A stretch of 50,064 nt of DNA from an uncultured Alistipes sp. (lineage in GTDB: Bacteria > Bacteroidota > Bacteroidia > Bacteroidales > Rikenellaceae): NCBI GenBank assembly GCA_904502285.1, contig CAJGEC010000013.1, forward strand, positions 1-50,064, in the 5' to 3' direction. The position numbers were made by a program, and so were the translations under genes. The notes under the pieces are model-generated. The model worked only from the letters and a program-made list of their open reading frames with translations, did no database searches and was not told the origin of the DNA. Of the stretch, positions 8,017 through 15,716 are shown piece by piece. How positions within the stretch are numbered: position 1 is the first letter of the stretch; every line of letters begins with the position of its first letter.

Positions 8017-9286
8017 AACATCATATCATAAGCGCCTCTTTTTGCAACTCATTGTCTTCTCGTGGACAATGGTCCTCTGCTTTGTCGGATTCCAGTATAT
8101 CCGAGAAAAGGAGTACAAGTCGGAGTTCCTGAATGCTCAGTTGCAACAATATAATCGTCATCTGCTCACAACGGTTGAAGATGGTAAGCCTTTTGAAGAG
8201 TATATTGCGACACACGACAAGCCTTTCGATGAGTTACGAATATCAATAATCGCGCTTTCGGGCGCTGTCGTTTACGACAATACCATATCGCTCGACTCGC
8301 TTGATAATCACCGAGGTAGACCAGAGATAGCCGATGCCTTGACCAAAGGCACTGGCTATAATATCAGCAGACAATCGACAAGTGATGGACGCGAATATTT
8401 CTACTCTGCAACACGAGGTGAACGAGCAATCGTACGCACGGCGATTCCCTATTCCAGCACCTTGCAAGACCTACTCAAAGCGGACTGGTCGTTCCTGGTG
8501 GTGATGATATCGATTACGGTTGTGATGAGCATTGTGGCATACTTTACCACTCGCAAACTTGGCAAGGATATCGAGCGAGTCAATCGCTACGAAGCAGAGC
8601 AAGAGCGTAACCGCCTTAAACGACAGCTGACAAACAACATCAACCACGAACTGAAGACCCCCGTAGCATCCATCCAGGTATGCCTTGAGACCCTGCTTTC
8701 GGGCATCAATCTCAGCGAAGAGAAGCGCCAGGAACTCATAGAGAGATGCTATGCCCATAACGACCGCCTAAGAAGACTGCTTAATGATGTATCCCTCATT
8801 ACCCGAATGGAGGATGGCAGTGCCTTGATTGGCAAGGAGAGAGTGGTAATAAACGATATAATAGCGGAGGTGGCTAAGGAGTTGGAGATGTTGCCCGAAG
8901 ATGAACGCCTGACGCTCCATAGCGATTTTAATGACGAGGTCATCATTGATGGCAACTCCTCATTGATAGGCTCAATCTTTCGCAATCTGACGGAGAATGC
9001 CATTGCCTACTCTGGTGGTCGCAACATCTACATATCGTTGCTTGGGAACGATGATAAAATGTGTAAGATTCGCTTTGAGGATGATGGCAAGGGCGTTGAG
9101 CCAAGACATATATCACACCTCTTCGAACGATTCTATCGTGTGGATAAAGGACGCTCTCGCCAAAAAGGGGGAACAGGGCTCGGATTGGCGATTGTTAAAC
9201 ACGCCGTACAATTCCACGGTGGCACCATCACCGCAACTAACCGCCCGAATGGAGGTCTCAGGTTTGAATTTACTCTATACAAGTAG
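7994..9286 (+). CDS. Sensor histidine kinase, probable phosphate sensor (PhoR-like)
   Basis: This 430-residue inner-membrane kinase overlaps the response-regulator gene by 23 bases, so the two are co-expressed. Membrane helices are at about 16-34 and 165-185, with a periplasmic sensor region of roughly 130 residues between them. The dimerisation/phosphoacceptor box NNINHELKTPVAS has His218. The ATPase domain has an N-box NLTENAIAYS (Asn335), a G1 box EDDGKGVEP and a G2 box GGTGLGLAI near 392-400. It has no PAS domain, unlike E. coli PhoR. Several nearby Met codons (residues 1 and 3) leave the exact start open by two codons. Phosphate sensing is inferred from its neighbours. Confidence 0.93.
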   Translation: MAMASETKTSYHKRLFLQLIVFSWTMVLCFVGFQYIREKEYKSEFLNAQLQQYNRHLLTTVEDGKPFEEYIATHDKPFDELRISIIALSGAVVYDNTISLDSLDNHRGRPEIADALTKGTGYNISRQSTSDGREYFYSATRGERAIVRTAIPYSSTLQDLLKADWSFLVVMISITVVMSIVAYFTTRKLGKDIERVNRYEAEQERNRLKRQLTNNINHELKTPVASIQVCLETLLSGINLSEEKRQELIERCYAHNDRLRRLLNDVSLITRMEDGSALIGKERVVINDIIAEVAKELEMLPEDERLTLHSDFNDEVIIDGNSSLIGSIFRNLTENAIAYSGGRNIYISLLGNDDKMCKIRFEDDGKGVEPRHISHLFERFYRVDKGRSRQKGGTGLGLAIVKHAVQFHGGTITATNRPNGGLRFEFTLYK

Positions 9287-9311
9287 ATATAAATAATGTT
9301 TTGGTTAAACG

Positions 9312-9343
9312 ATGGCGACTGCTCAAACGAGAGTGGTCGCCAT
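9312..9343. terminator. Bidirectional terminator between convergent genes
   Basis: ATGGCGAC (9312-9319) pairs with GTCGCCAT (9336-9343), and ACT/CTC and GAG/GT pairs extend the stem inward. It sits between the kinase (plus) and the metallopeptidase (minus) and can serve both. Confidence 0.7.
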
Positions 9344-9368
9344 TGCTTATCCCATCCTAACTAATATT

Positions 9369-10376
9369 TTACATACGCAGATAGGGCCATCTACCCTCCT
9401 TCCACATACTCTTATCGCGCTTGACAGCCTCTTCGCCACCGAGTTCTGCCATCTTGTCGTAGAAGTCCTTGCCGTGTTCACTGACAAAGTTATGCGTCAG
9501 CTCATGGATGCACAGTGTCTCCAACGACTCCTTGGGCAGTTGGATGCTCGAAGCTGAGAAGTAGATATCGTGATTCGGGCCTATGTTATATGCTACGAAC
9601 GACCTATGGGTCATCACCACCTCGCATTTGCCGTATGGCACATTGATTCGCTCCGACACCTCTTTGAGGATTGGTGGCACCACCTCCTGAGTTCGTTTGA
9701 AGAGCATCTGCCTCACCCTCTTATGGATGGTCTCTTGGACATATACATAGTCGAGATTTGCGCCCTTTGGAAAGTGTAGGAGGCACTCCCTACCCTCGAC
9801 CTTCGATATATATTTGTCCGTTGCGCCACGTAGCACCCTGAGATTAAAATAGTCCGTTTTGAGCGTATAGCCGTCATAGTAGCGCCTCTGGCCATCGCAG
9901 GTCCACCCCCTATTGATGTCGGGCAGATGTTTTTGCGCATAACATAGCCCCTCGACTAACGTAGTTCTTTTATCGGTTTGGACGACAACCTCATCGACAT
10001 TGTATCGAAACTGAGGCCTATAGGGTGCATTGATATTTCTAATGACCTTGACATTTCCGAGCCCCTCGATAAATACTCTTCGACTATCGCACTCGGCGAC
10101 ATCCTTGAGGTTTTCGAGATGTTGCGCTACCCACAACCCGAATTTTTCGTCCCTTTTGCTAAAGCTAAGTCTATCATAGCACCTTGAGTACAAGTCCTTA
10201 GCCAAAACCCTATCTTTGGCCACGCCCAAACCACATTCATAACAGAGTCCAAGCCAGGCACGAGGCGTATTATAGTAATCCTCCGTAATGCTACGAAGGA
10301 AACAACTCACCGCCTCGGCATACTCCTTTCTATTATAATGCTCTCTACCCTTTTCGAAGTAATCAATTCTGCTCAC
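9369..10376 (-). CDS. TPR/Sel1-repeat protein with a YgjP/SprT-like zinc metallopeptidase domain
   Basis: The N-terminal third is a TPR/Sel1-type helical repeat (YFEKGREHYNRKEYAEAV, then WLGLCYECGLGVAKD). The C-terminal third contains CIHELTHNFVSEHGKDFY, an HExxH zinc-binding motif with a third His six residues on and the HGxxFY continuation seen in YgjP-like (DUF45) and SprT-like peptidases. The frame opens with a TTG at 10406 (345 codons), but the likely transcription start is near 10410. I therefore prefer the GTG at 10376 (335 residues), preceded by AGGGG. No signal peptide is seen, so it is probably cytoplasmic. The substrate is unknown. The middle region (about 110-240) was not recognised. 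Confidence 0.8.
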   Translation of the reverse strand: MSRIDYFEKGREHYNRKEYAEAVSCFLRSITEDYYNTPRAWLGLCYECGLGVAKDRVLAKDLYSRCYDRLSFSKRDEKFGLWVAQHLENLKDVAECDSRRVFIEGLGNVKVIRNINAPYRPQFRYNVDEVVVQTDKRTTLVEGLCYAQKHLPDINRGWTCDGQRRYYDGYTLKTDYFNLRVLRGATDKYISKVEGRECLLHFPKGANLDYVYVQETIHKRVRQMLFKRTQEVVPPILKEVSERINVPYGKCEVVMTHRSFVAYNIGPNHDIYFSASSIQLPKESLETLCIHELTHNFVSEHGKDFYDKMAELGGEEAVKRDKSMWKEGRWPYLRM

Positions 10377-10416
10377 GGCCCCTAAAAGATATATTTTAAA
10401 CCACAACTTAGCCTTA

Positions 10417-10424
10417 CAAAGTTA
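10417..10424 (-). promoter_or_regulatory. Promoter (-7 box) of the metallopeptidase gene
   Basis: TAACTTTG on the minus strand matches TAnnTTTG. Its distance from the frame's first TTG codon is too short for a leader, which favours the GTG start at 10376. Confidence 0.45.
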
Positions 10425-10541
10425 GTAAAAATTATTCAACTTCACCTCCTCGTCCCACCCTTTATCAGAGGTGGTAGGTGATATATTTTCGGGGGTTGGA
10501 GGGTCTAACCTTATAGAACCTAAAATTGAGGGAGAAGGAAT

Positions 10542-11060
10542 ATGAAACGTAATATACAAAAATCTTCGAAAATGGTTGCCTACCTACTTCGGCACTCGCA
10601 ACTCCCCGACCACCACGGCTGGGTAGAGGTGGAGCGCCTAATCTCGGAACTGTATCTGACGTTGGAGGAGTTGGTGCAAGTCATTGCCAACGACACAAAG
10701 GGGCGTTTCGAACTCTCCGAAGATAATTTTTCGGTGAGGGCGCTCTACGGCCACTCTATAGAGGTGGATTTAGAGTTAGAGCCATCTACCCCACCCACAA
10801 CACTCTACCACGGCACAGCCACTAAGTCGCTGGCATCTATTATGCGCGAGGGGATAAGGCCACGCTCACGACGCTTTGTCCACCTTTCCGAGAGCATCGA
10901 GGGCGCTCTTGAGGTAGGCTCTCGCCACGGCCAGCCTATAGTGCTAAAGATAGCAACCCCAGCGATGCTAACCCACGGCCACAAATTCTACCACGCCCAA
11001 CAGGGCATCTGGCTAACCGACAGCATCGCATCGGAATATGTTAGCATAATTAGTCCATAA
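10542..11060 (+). CDS. kptA: RNA 2'-phosphotransferase (Tpt1/KptA family)
   Basis: This 172-residue enzyme transfers the 2'-phosphate of RNA to NAD+, releasing nicotinamide and ADP-ribose 1'',2''-cyclic phosphate. The N-terminal winged-helix lobe starts SSKMVAYLLRH, with Arg17-His18 matching the Tpt1 Arg-His pair. VRALYGHS (65-72) replaces the usual IRAxQGHS and keeps Arg66. The ADP-ribosyltransferase lobe has LYHGT (88-92), IMREGIRPRSRRFVHLS (from 100) with the second Arg pair, and QQGIWLTD. The length fits bacterial KptA. The catalytic residues appear intact. It has its own short upstream region and no functional neighbours; the bacterial role of this family is poorly known. Confidence 0.95.
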   Translation: MKRNIQKSSKMVAYLLRHSQLPDHHGWVEVERLISELYLTLEELVQVIANDTKGRFELSEDNFSVRALYGHSIEVDLELEPSTPPTTLYHGTATKSLASIMREGIRPRSRRFVHLSESIEGALEVGSRHGQPIVLKIATPAMLTHGHKFYHAQQGIWLTDSIASEYVSIISP

Positions 11061-11118
11061 AGGCCTATAAATAGACGACGAGCAGGAGGAGAAGAACACC
11101 ATACTCAGTAAAAACTAA
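11061..11118. other. Short spacer between kptA and repeat element copy 1
   Basis: No gene or clear terminator is seen here. The first hairpin of the repeat element begins at 11119 and could act as the kptA terminator. Confidence 0.4.
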
Positions 11119-11167
11119 CTTTCTCTCTCTCTCTTTTTTCCTATGAGAAAGAGAGAGAGAGAGAAAG
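11119..11167. repeat. Left terminal hairpin of copy 1
   Basis: A CTTT(CT)n arm at 11119-11136 pairs with an AAAGA(GA)nAAAG arm at 11148-11167, leaving a loop that includes TTTCCTATGAG. The stem is a dinucleotide repeat. The loop retains TTTTCCTA, which copy 2 also has. Confidence 0.8.
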
Positions 11168-11178
11168 AGAATATCAAT

Positions 11179-11409
11179 ATGAATAGTGAATATAGATATC
11201 AGTTGGAGAAGTATCGTGGTCGTGGTACTCGATACAACTGCCCTCAGTGTGGTAGGAAGTATATGTCAATAAGAGAGTAGAGGGTGAGTATAGCCATACT
11301 CCCTATACATATATCTTACTGATATAGATATCAATAGTGTGATAGAGTGTGGGTATCACTATACCCCCTCATCAATACTTTGAGGATAATCCCTGGTTGA
11401 GAGATAAAG
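11179..11409 (+). pseudogene. Decayed 5' fragment of a CPQCG zinc-motif protein, copy 1
   Basis: ATG at 11179 opens a 33-codon frame beginning MNSEYRYQLEKYRGRGTRYN and containing CPQCGRKYMSI before TAG at 11278. Further on, another frame encodes CGYHYTP and, after a one-base shift, QYFEDNPWLRD. Copy 2 has four C where copy 1 has five (11364-11368), and with four C this copy would read CGYHYTPHQYFEDNPWLRD. Together the pieces resemble the N-terminus of DUF6371-type proteins, a Bacteroidetes family linked to primase-like genes on mobile elements (recalled from family knowledge, not searched). An in-frame ATG at 11143 inside the hairpin loop would add 12 Arg/Glu-rich residues. Confidence 0.65.
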
Positions 11410-11410
11410 A

Positions 11411-11454
11411 TTTCTCTCTCTCTTTCTTATAGGAAAAAAAGAGAGAGAGAAAAG
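11411..11454. repeat. Right terminal hairpin of copy 1
   Basis: TTTCTCTCTCTCTTTC is followed by a TTATAGGAAA loop and an AAAAGAGAGAGAGAAAAG arm. It is the reverse complement of the left hairpin with a few changes, including TTATAGG for CTCATAGG. It could also terminate the neighbouring minus-strand hydrolase gene. Confidence 0.78.
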
Positions 11455-11497
11455 AAAAAGAGCCACCTCCGCCTGAGTTACTCTAAATGATTATCGA

Positions 11498-12568
11498 CTA
11501 ATTAACCTCGATATGTTCGACGGGTTGCTGTTGTTGAGTGTCCAATGGGTGAGACTGGTAGAGCACCTTTGCAAAATCTATATCCTTCAAATCTATACAT
11601 CTTATCGAGTTGTTATAGGCCGTCTTGTAATAAACCTTGAGGTTAGAGAGGTCTATCGACGAGGTCCACTGCGTGGCACTGGGCAGGTCGCGTTCGGTAG
11701 GATTCTCCATCGCGATAGGGACATCGAAATTGTTGAGCAGGTGGAAACTCTCAAGCACAGCCTCAAAGCCCGTAGCCCTTATGGGTGCTGTATTGCGAAA
11801 GAAGGCTGCGCGCACAAAGCGTGACGGGGGTGTGAAGTCGCCAGGGAGACCCAGCATAGCAGAACTACCACCAAGGGGCTTTAGTATGACATTGCCAAGG
11901 CTATTGTCGTTGGCGCTACCAGCGTGGAGGTTCACATAGTTGCACATATTGGCTAAATGCCACTCGAAGCCAGGAGCATTGGTCAATACACCGATGGTGT
12001 TATCATAGAAATTGACCCTGCCCTCCACAATCTCCATAACGACCTCCTTGCCCGAAGGCTCTCCGATACGCCAATGCACTACCGACGAGTAGTCGAGGCC
12101 GACGATATCGACACTATCCACCGCAGCCTTGACCTCATCGATGGTAGCAAACTGCGAGAGCATCCACTGCACAACCTGCAAATCGGCAAGTGTCTTATCG
12201 TTGTGGGCAATGTCGTAGGGCTTATAACTACCGTAGCGGGGAAAGAAGAAGAGACCTGCCGAGAGTCCCTTCTCGTTGATGCCCTCAGCAATAAACTCCC
12301 TCTCTACGACGGACAACCCCACCACACCATACCGAGCCTCGAAACGCAAGCCATTAGCTCCCGTAGGGGTGAACGACTGCAACTTCTCGCCACGCGGTAT
12401 CACCACATACTCGCTCTTAAGCCACCCCTTGGCCCACTCGATGGTGCGGGACTGGATGTAACTGCCATCAGCAGCCGTAAGTGATATGCCTGTGCAGGCA
12501 ACCGAGTGGTATGTGCCACCGACAATTGCAGCAGCACCGAGCAATACTCCTTTAGCAAAATTTCTCAT
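11498..12568 (-). CDS. Secreted choloylglycine hydrolase-family amidase (bile salt hydrolase / penicillin V acylase type)
   Basis: This 356-residue Ntn-hydrolase of the linear amide C-N hydrolase family cleaves amides such as conjugated bile salts or N-acyl compounds. Residues 1-24 are a signal peptide ending SVA, and Cys25 (CTGISL) is then the N-terminal nucleophile exposed by processing. Family residues seen are Arg41 (QSRTIEW), TNAPGFEWHLANMCNYVNL (substrate Asn region, broken into motifs NAPxF and NYVNL) and PPSRFVRAAFFR (Arg). Length and signal peptide match Bacteroides periplasmic bile-salt hydrolases. Bile salt versus penicillin V or N-acyl-homoserine-lactone preference cannot be set from the sequence. 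It may be partly transcribed through from the M16 protease gene upstream. Confidence 0.9.
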   Translation of the reverse strand: MRNFAKGVLLGAAAIVGGTYHSVACTGISLTAADGSYIQSRTIEWAKGWLKSEYVVIPRGEKLQSFTPTGANGLRFEARYGVVGLSVVEREFIAEGINEKGLSAGLFFFPRYGSYKPYDIAHNDKTLADLQVVQWMLSQFATIDEVKAAVDSVDIVGLDYSSVVHWRIGEPSGKEVVMEIVEGRVNFYDNTIGVLTNAPGFEWHLANMCNYVNLHAGSANDNSLGNVILKPLGGSSAMLGLPGDFTPPSRFVRAAFFRNTAPIRATGFEAVLESFHLLNNFDVPIAMENPTERDLPSATQWTSSIDLSNLKVYYKTAYNNSIRCIDLKDIDFAKVLYQSHPLDTQQQQPVEHIEVN

Positions 12569-12627
12569 AGTAACAGATTTTTGGTTTGAGCATTACCCCT
12601 ACATAAACCGAGCCACATAAAAGAGGT

Positions 12628-12662
12628 TTGGGGTCATCCACACTCGGTGGACAACCCCAAAA
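12628..12662 (-). terminator. Hairpin after the M16 protease gene
   Basis: TTTGGGGT and ACCCCAAAA pair, with CCAC/GTGG inside the stem, just past the protease stop codon. No strong T-tract follows on the minus strand, so termination may be partial. Confidence 0.55.
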
Positions 12663-12684
12663 CACTAATAGTCGCTGTTGCGGA

Positions 12685-15501
12685 TTACTTCACAGCCTCT
12701 GGACGCATAACAACCAAAGTGCGGTTGTTGTCCTTAAGGAGCTGAGCAGCGAAGTTCTTAACATCCTCAAGAGTTACGCTCTCAAGAATACCAAGATACT
12801 CCTCCTTGTAGTTGTAACCCTCCTCGTACCAACGGTAGATAGCAGAGGTCCAACCGCCGTTGTGCTCAAGCACGTTGCTATAGTTCTTGTGCAAGAACTC
12901 CTTAGCCTTAGCAACATCGTCAGCCAAAGGACCCTCCTCAGCGATCTTGCGAATCTCAGCGTCGCAGATTGCGATCAACTCGTCAGCCAACTGCTCGTTG
13001 GTATCGAACTGGATTGCGATCTCGTAGTTCTGAACTGGGTACTTCTCGATGCTACCACCTACGCTTACGCCGTATGTACCACCCTTCTCCTCGCGGATAG
13101 AGATCATATAGCGTGAGTCGAGGGCACGGCTCAACAAATCTACGATAAGACGGTTCTTAGCGTTATCCTCCATAGCACCAGAGTAGATCATACCTACAGA
13201 TACCTTAGGCTGCTGCATAACAGCACGGAAGTCGTTAGTAGTGACACCCTCAGCGAGGCGTACCTTATCATCAACAACCGCATAGGCCACCTTCTTAGAG
13301 GTTGGGAGTGAACCGATGTACTTCTCAACGAGTGGCTTCAAGGTGTTCAAATCAACGTTACCTACGATAACGAAGCGGAAGTCGTCAGCATAAGAGAAGA
13401 GCTTAGAGTGGATCTCCTTCAACGCTGGGATGTTGAGAGCAGCGATATGCTCCTTAGAGGTCATCTGACGGCGTGGGTTATTGCCATAGAGAGTCTTCTG
13501 GAACTCGCGACCGAAGATATAAGATGGGTCAGACTCCATATTTGTAAAGTATGGGATGTACATCTTCTTCAAGTTGTCGAGGTCGGTCTGGTCGAAGCGT
13601 GGAGCGGTAAAGTTCAAGTAGATCAACTGAAGGATAGTCTCGATATCCTTTGGTGAACCACCAGCAACTACGCTGTGCTCGTAAGCATTTACGCCTGCAT
13701 TAGCCCAAGCGCTCTTACCTGCAAGCTGCTTGTTGAGCTCAGTAGAAGAGAACTTGCTGATACCTGACTGAGACATTACAGTACCCAAGAATGCGCCCTG
13801 GTAGTACTCCTCGTCGGTTACCATAGAGAGACCACCCTTAGAAGTAGCGTTGATGCTAACCTCATCAGCCTTCAAAGTTGAAGGACGAACAACTACCTTA
13901 ATACCATTCTTCAAAGTCCACTCGGTGAAGCCCAATGACTCGTTTACAACGGTGTTAGCAACCTTAGAACCCTTCAACTTAGTTGCTGGGTCAATCAATG
14001 GCTCGATAACGGTGTTGTCGGCATAAGGCTCAAGCTCCATAGCCTTAACCTCGTCGATGATAGCCAAGAGCTCTGCCTCAGTTGGGATGGTTACACCCTC
14101 CTTCTTTGGAGAACGAGCCAAGATAACAAGGTTCTGGTCTGGAGCAGCGATGTCGGCATAGGCAGCGTTGATCTGGTCTACGGTCAAGCTGTTGATAAGC
14201 ATCTGATCCAACTGCCACTCAGTCTCAGCATCCATCATAGGAGTTCCCTTAGCATAGAAGTCGAGGTAACGCTGTGCATACTCGTCGTTGCGAACATCGT
14301 TGCGGTTGGTGTACTGACGCTCTGCCCAACGCAAAATCTCCTGCTTAGCGCGCTCGAACTCACCAACGGTGAAGCCGAAGCGACGCATACGCTCCATCTC
14401 GGTATAAACGGCACGGAAAGCATCATTAATACGACCCTCGTGAGCAGTAGCAGAGAACATTGTAGCATCCATAGTAGGGCAAATACCGAAGTTACCCTCG
14501 TCCATACCACCGCCAAGGAATGGTGCATCAGCCGCCTGTGCGATCTCCTCGAAACGAGCGTTCATCATATTGGTAACGAACGAAAGAATCGTATTGAAGC
14601 TGTAGCCAACGATAGTGTTGTTATACTCCTTAGGAAGAGCCTCACGACGAGCAAACATCATAACGCTTGACTGAGTAAGCTCAGGGTCAGAGAATACTGA
14701 AACGATAGGGGTCTCAGTTGCTGGAACGTGAACAACAGCCTTCTGTGCAGCATCAGCCGATGATGCTGGGATGTCAGCCATAAGGGCCTTAATCTTAGCC
14801 TCTACCTGATCAACGTCTACGTCACCAACGATTACCAATGCCTGGTACTCAGGACGATACCACTTGTGGTAGAAGTTCTCCAAAGCGGTGTGGTCGAACG
14901 ACTTAAGGCCATCGAGGTAGCCGATAAGGTTACGCTGCTCATAGATAGTGCCCTTGAACAAGTTGCGGAGCATATCGTTCTGTGCGCGAAGACCTGCACC
15001 ATCACGAGTACGCAACTCCTCCATAATTACACCACGCTCTGAGTCGATCTCTGCTGGGTTAAGCTCGATGAACTGTGACCAGTCGTGAAGGATGAGCAAT
15101 GCAAGATCAAGATTCTCCTCAGTAATAGGGCAATCCTTAATCATATACTCTGTGCAATCCCAAGAGGTGAAAGCGTTGAGGTTGTAACCAAACTGCACAC
15201 CGATAGACTCCAACTTCTCGATCATCTGCTTACCTGGAAGGTTCTTCGAGCCGTTGAAAGCCATATGCTCAAGGAAGTGAGCCAAACCCTGCTGGTCGTC
15301 CTCCTCCTGAACTGCACCTACATCGTGGTAGATGTAGAAACTTGCCTGTCCCTTTGGCAACTCATTATGACGAATAAAATACGTCATACCGTTGTCCAAC
15401 ACGCCCACACGCACATTAGGATCGAGTGGCAACTGATCCTGAGCGCATAGAGCCGCAACGCCTACGAAAAGCGCTACGAAAGAAAAAAATAGTTTTCTCA
15501 T
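12685..15501 (-). CDS. Secreted M16-family zinc metalloprotease (pitrilysin/PqqL-like)
   Basis: This 938-residue peptidase has a signal peptide (residues 1-20, ending LCAQ). The inverted zinc motif HxxEH is HFLEH at 75-79 in GLAHFLEHMAFNG, and a downstream Glu lies in RGVIMEELRTRDG about 75 residues on. The architecture is the long M16 form: an active N-terminal half, a linker, and an inactive C-terminal half beginning near residue 510 (LKNGIKVVVRPSTLKADEV in parts), with RxxxGxxYG-like REEKGGTYGVSVGG near 825. It is probably periplasmic or outer-membrane associated, degrading oligopeptides. Codon choice is strongly biased toward AAC, GGT and CGT types, suggesting high expression. It is monocistronic, or leads into the hydrolase gene. 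Confidence 0.95.
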   Translation of the reverse strand: MRKLFFSFVALFVGVAALCAQDQLPLDPNVRVGVLDNGMTYFIRHNELPKGQASFYIYHDVGAVQEEDDQQGLAHFLEHMAFNGSKNLPGKQMIEKLESIGVQFGYNLNAFTSWDCTEYMIKDCPITEENLDLALLILHDWSQFIELNPAEIDSERGVIMEELRTRDGAGLRAQNDMLRNLFKGTIYEQRNLIGYLDGLKSFDHTALENFYHKWYRPEYQALVIVGDVDVDQVEAKIKALMADIPASSADAAQKAVVHVPATETPIVSVFSDPELTQSSVMMFARREALPKEYNNTIVGYSFNTILSFVTNMMNARFEEIAQAADAPFLGGGMDEGNFGICPTMDATMFSATAHEGRINDAFRAVYTEMERMRRFGFTVGEFERAKQEILRWAERQYTNRNDVRNDEYAQRYLDFYAKGTPMMDAETEWQLDQMLINSLTVDQINAAYADIAAPDQNLVILARSPKKEGVTIPTEAELLAIIDEVKAMELEPYADNTVIEPLIDPATKLKGSKVANTVVNESLGFTEWTLKNGIKVVVRPSTLKADEVSINATSKGGLSMVTDEEYYQGAFLGTVMSQSGISKFSSTELNKQLAGKSAWANAGVNAYEHSVVAGGSPKDIETILQLIYLNFTAPRFDQTDLDNLKKMYIPYFTNMESDPSYIFGREFQKTLYGNNPRRQMTSKEHIAALNIPALKEIHSKLFSYADDFRFVIVGNVDLNTLKPLVEKYIGSLPTSKKVAYAVVDDKVRLAEGVTTNDFRAVMQQPKVSVGMIYSGAMEDNAKNRLIVDLLSRALDSRYMISIREEKGGTYGVSVGGSIEKYPVQNYEIAIQFDTNEQLADELIAICDAEIRKIAEEGPLADDVAKAKEFLHKNYSNVLEHNGGWTSAIYRWYEEGYNYKEEYLGILESVTLEDVKNFAAQLLKDNNRTLVVMRPEAVK

Positions 15502-15571
15502 AATGCTGTTAATTAATAAGTTATAGTTTGTTTCAAGTTTTAATTCGCCTATCTACGCAAATTTAATCAAG

Positions 15572-15579
15572 CAAATATA
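15572..15579 (-). promoter_or_regulatory. Promoter (-7 box) of the M16 protease gene
   Basis: TATATTTG on the minus strand matches TAnnTTTG and lies about 70 bases before the start codon. No TTTG is seen 20 bases upstream. Confidence 0.5.
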
Positions 15580-15665
15580 ATATTTTTTGCTTTATTCACA
15601 CTATTATATCTATATATTTTTTATATAGCACTATAGTTTTACACAATAAAATAACGAGTACTGGG

Positions 15666-15696
15666 GTTGATTTATTATATTAATTATGTATCTTTG
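15666..15696 (+). promoter_or_regulatory. Promoter of the thioesterase-glycosyltransferase operon
   Basis: TTG (15666-15668), a 20-base spacer and TATCTTTG (15689-15696) match the Bacteroidetes -33/-7 consensus. The start codon follows at 15717. Confidence 0.7.
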
Positions 15697-15716
15697 CATA
15701 TACAAAAACGACGAAT

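Larger units (their letters stand above)
11119..11454 (+). mobile_element. Hairpin-bracketed repeat element, copy 1
   Basis: This element of about 336 bp is bounded by two CT/GA-rich hairpins that are reverse complements of each other (11119-11167 and 11411-11454). The core (about 11179-11406) closely matches the reverse strand of 44171-44398. It encodes a decayed zinc-motif gene start. It lies between the convergent kptA and bile-salt-hydrolase-type genes. No transposase is encoded, so it would be non-autonomous. No target-site duplication was recognised. The element boundary is defined only by comparing the two copies in this window. Calling it mobile is inference. Confidence 0.6.

Noticed and set aside
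11119..11454. The CT/GA-rich blocks as a CRISPR array or simple microsatellite
   Set aside because: There are no regularly spaced unique spacers. The blocks are paired arms of hairpins around a shared core, a different structure.
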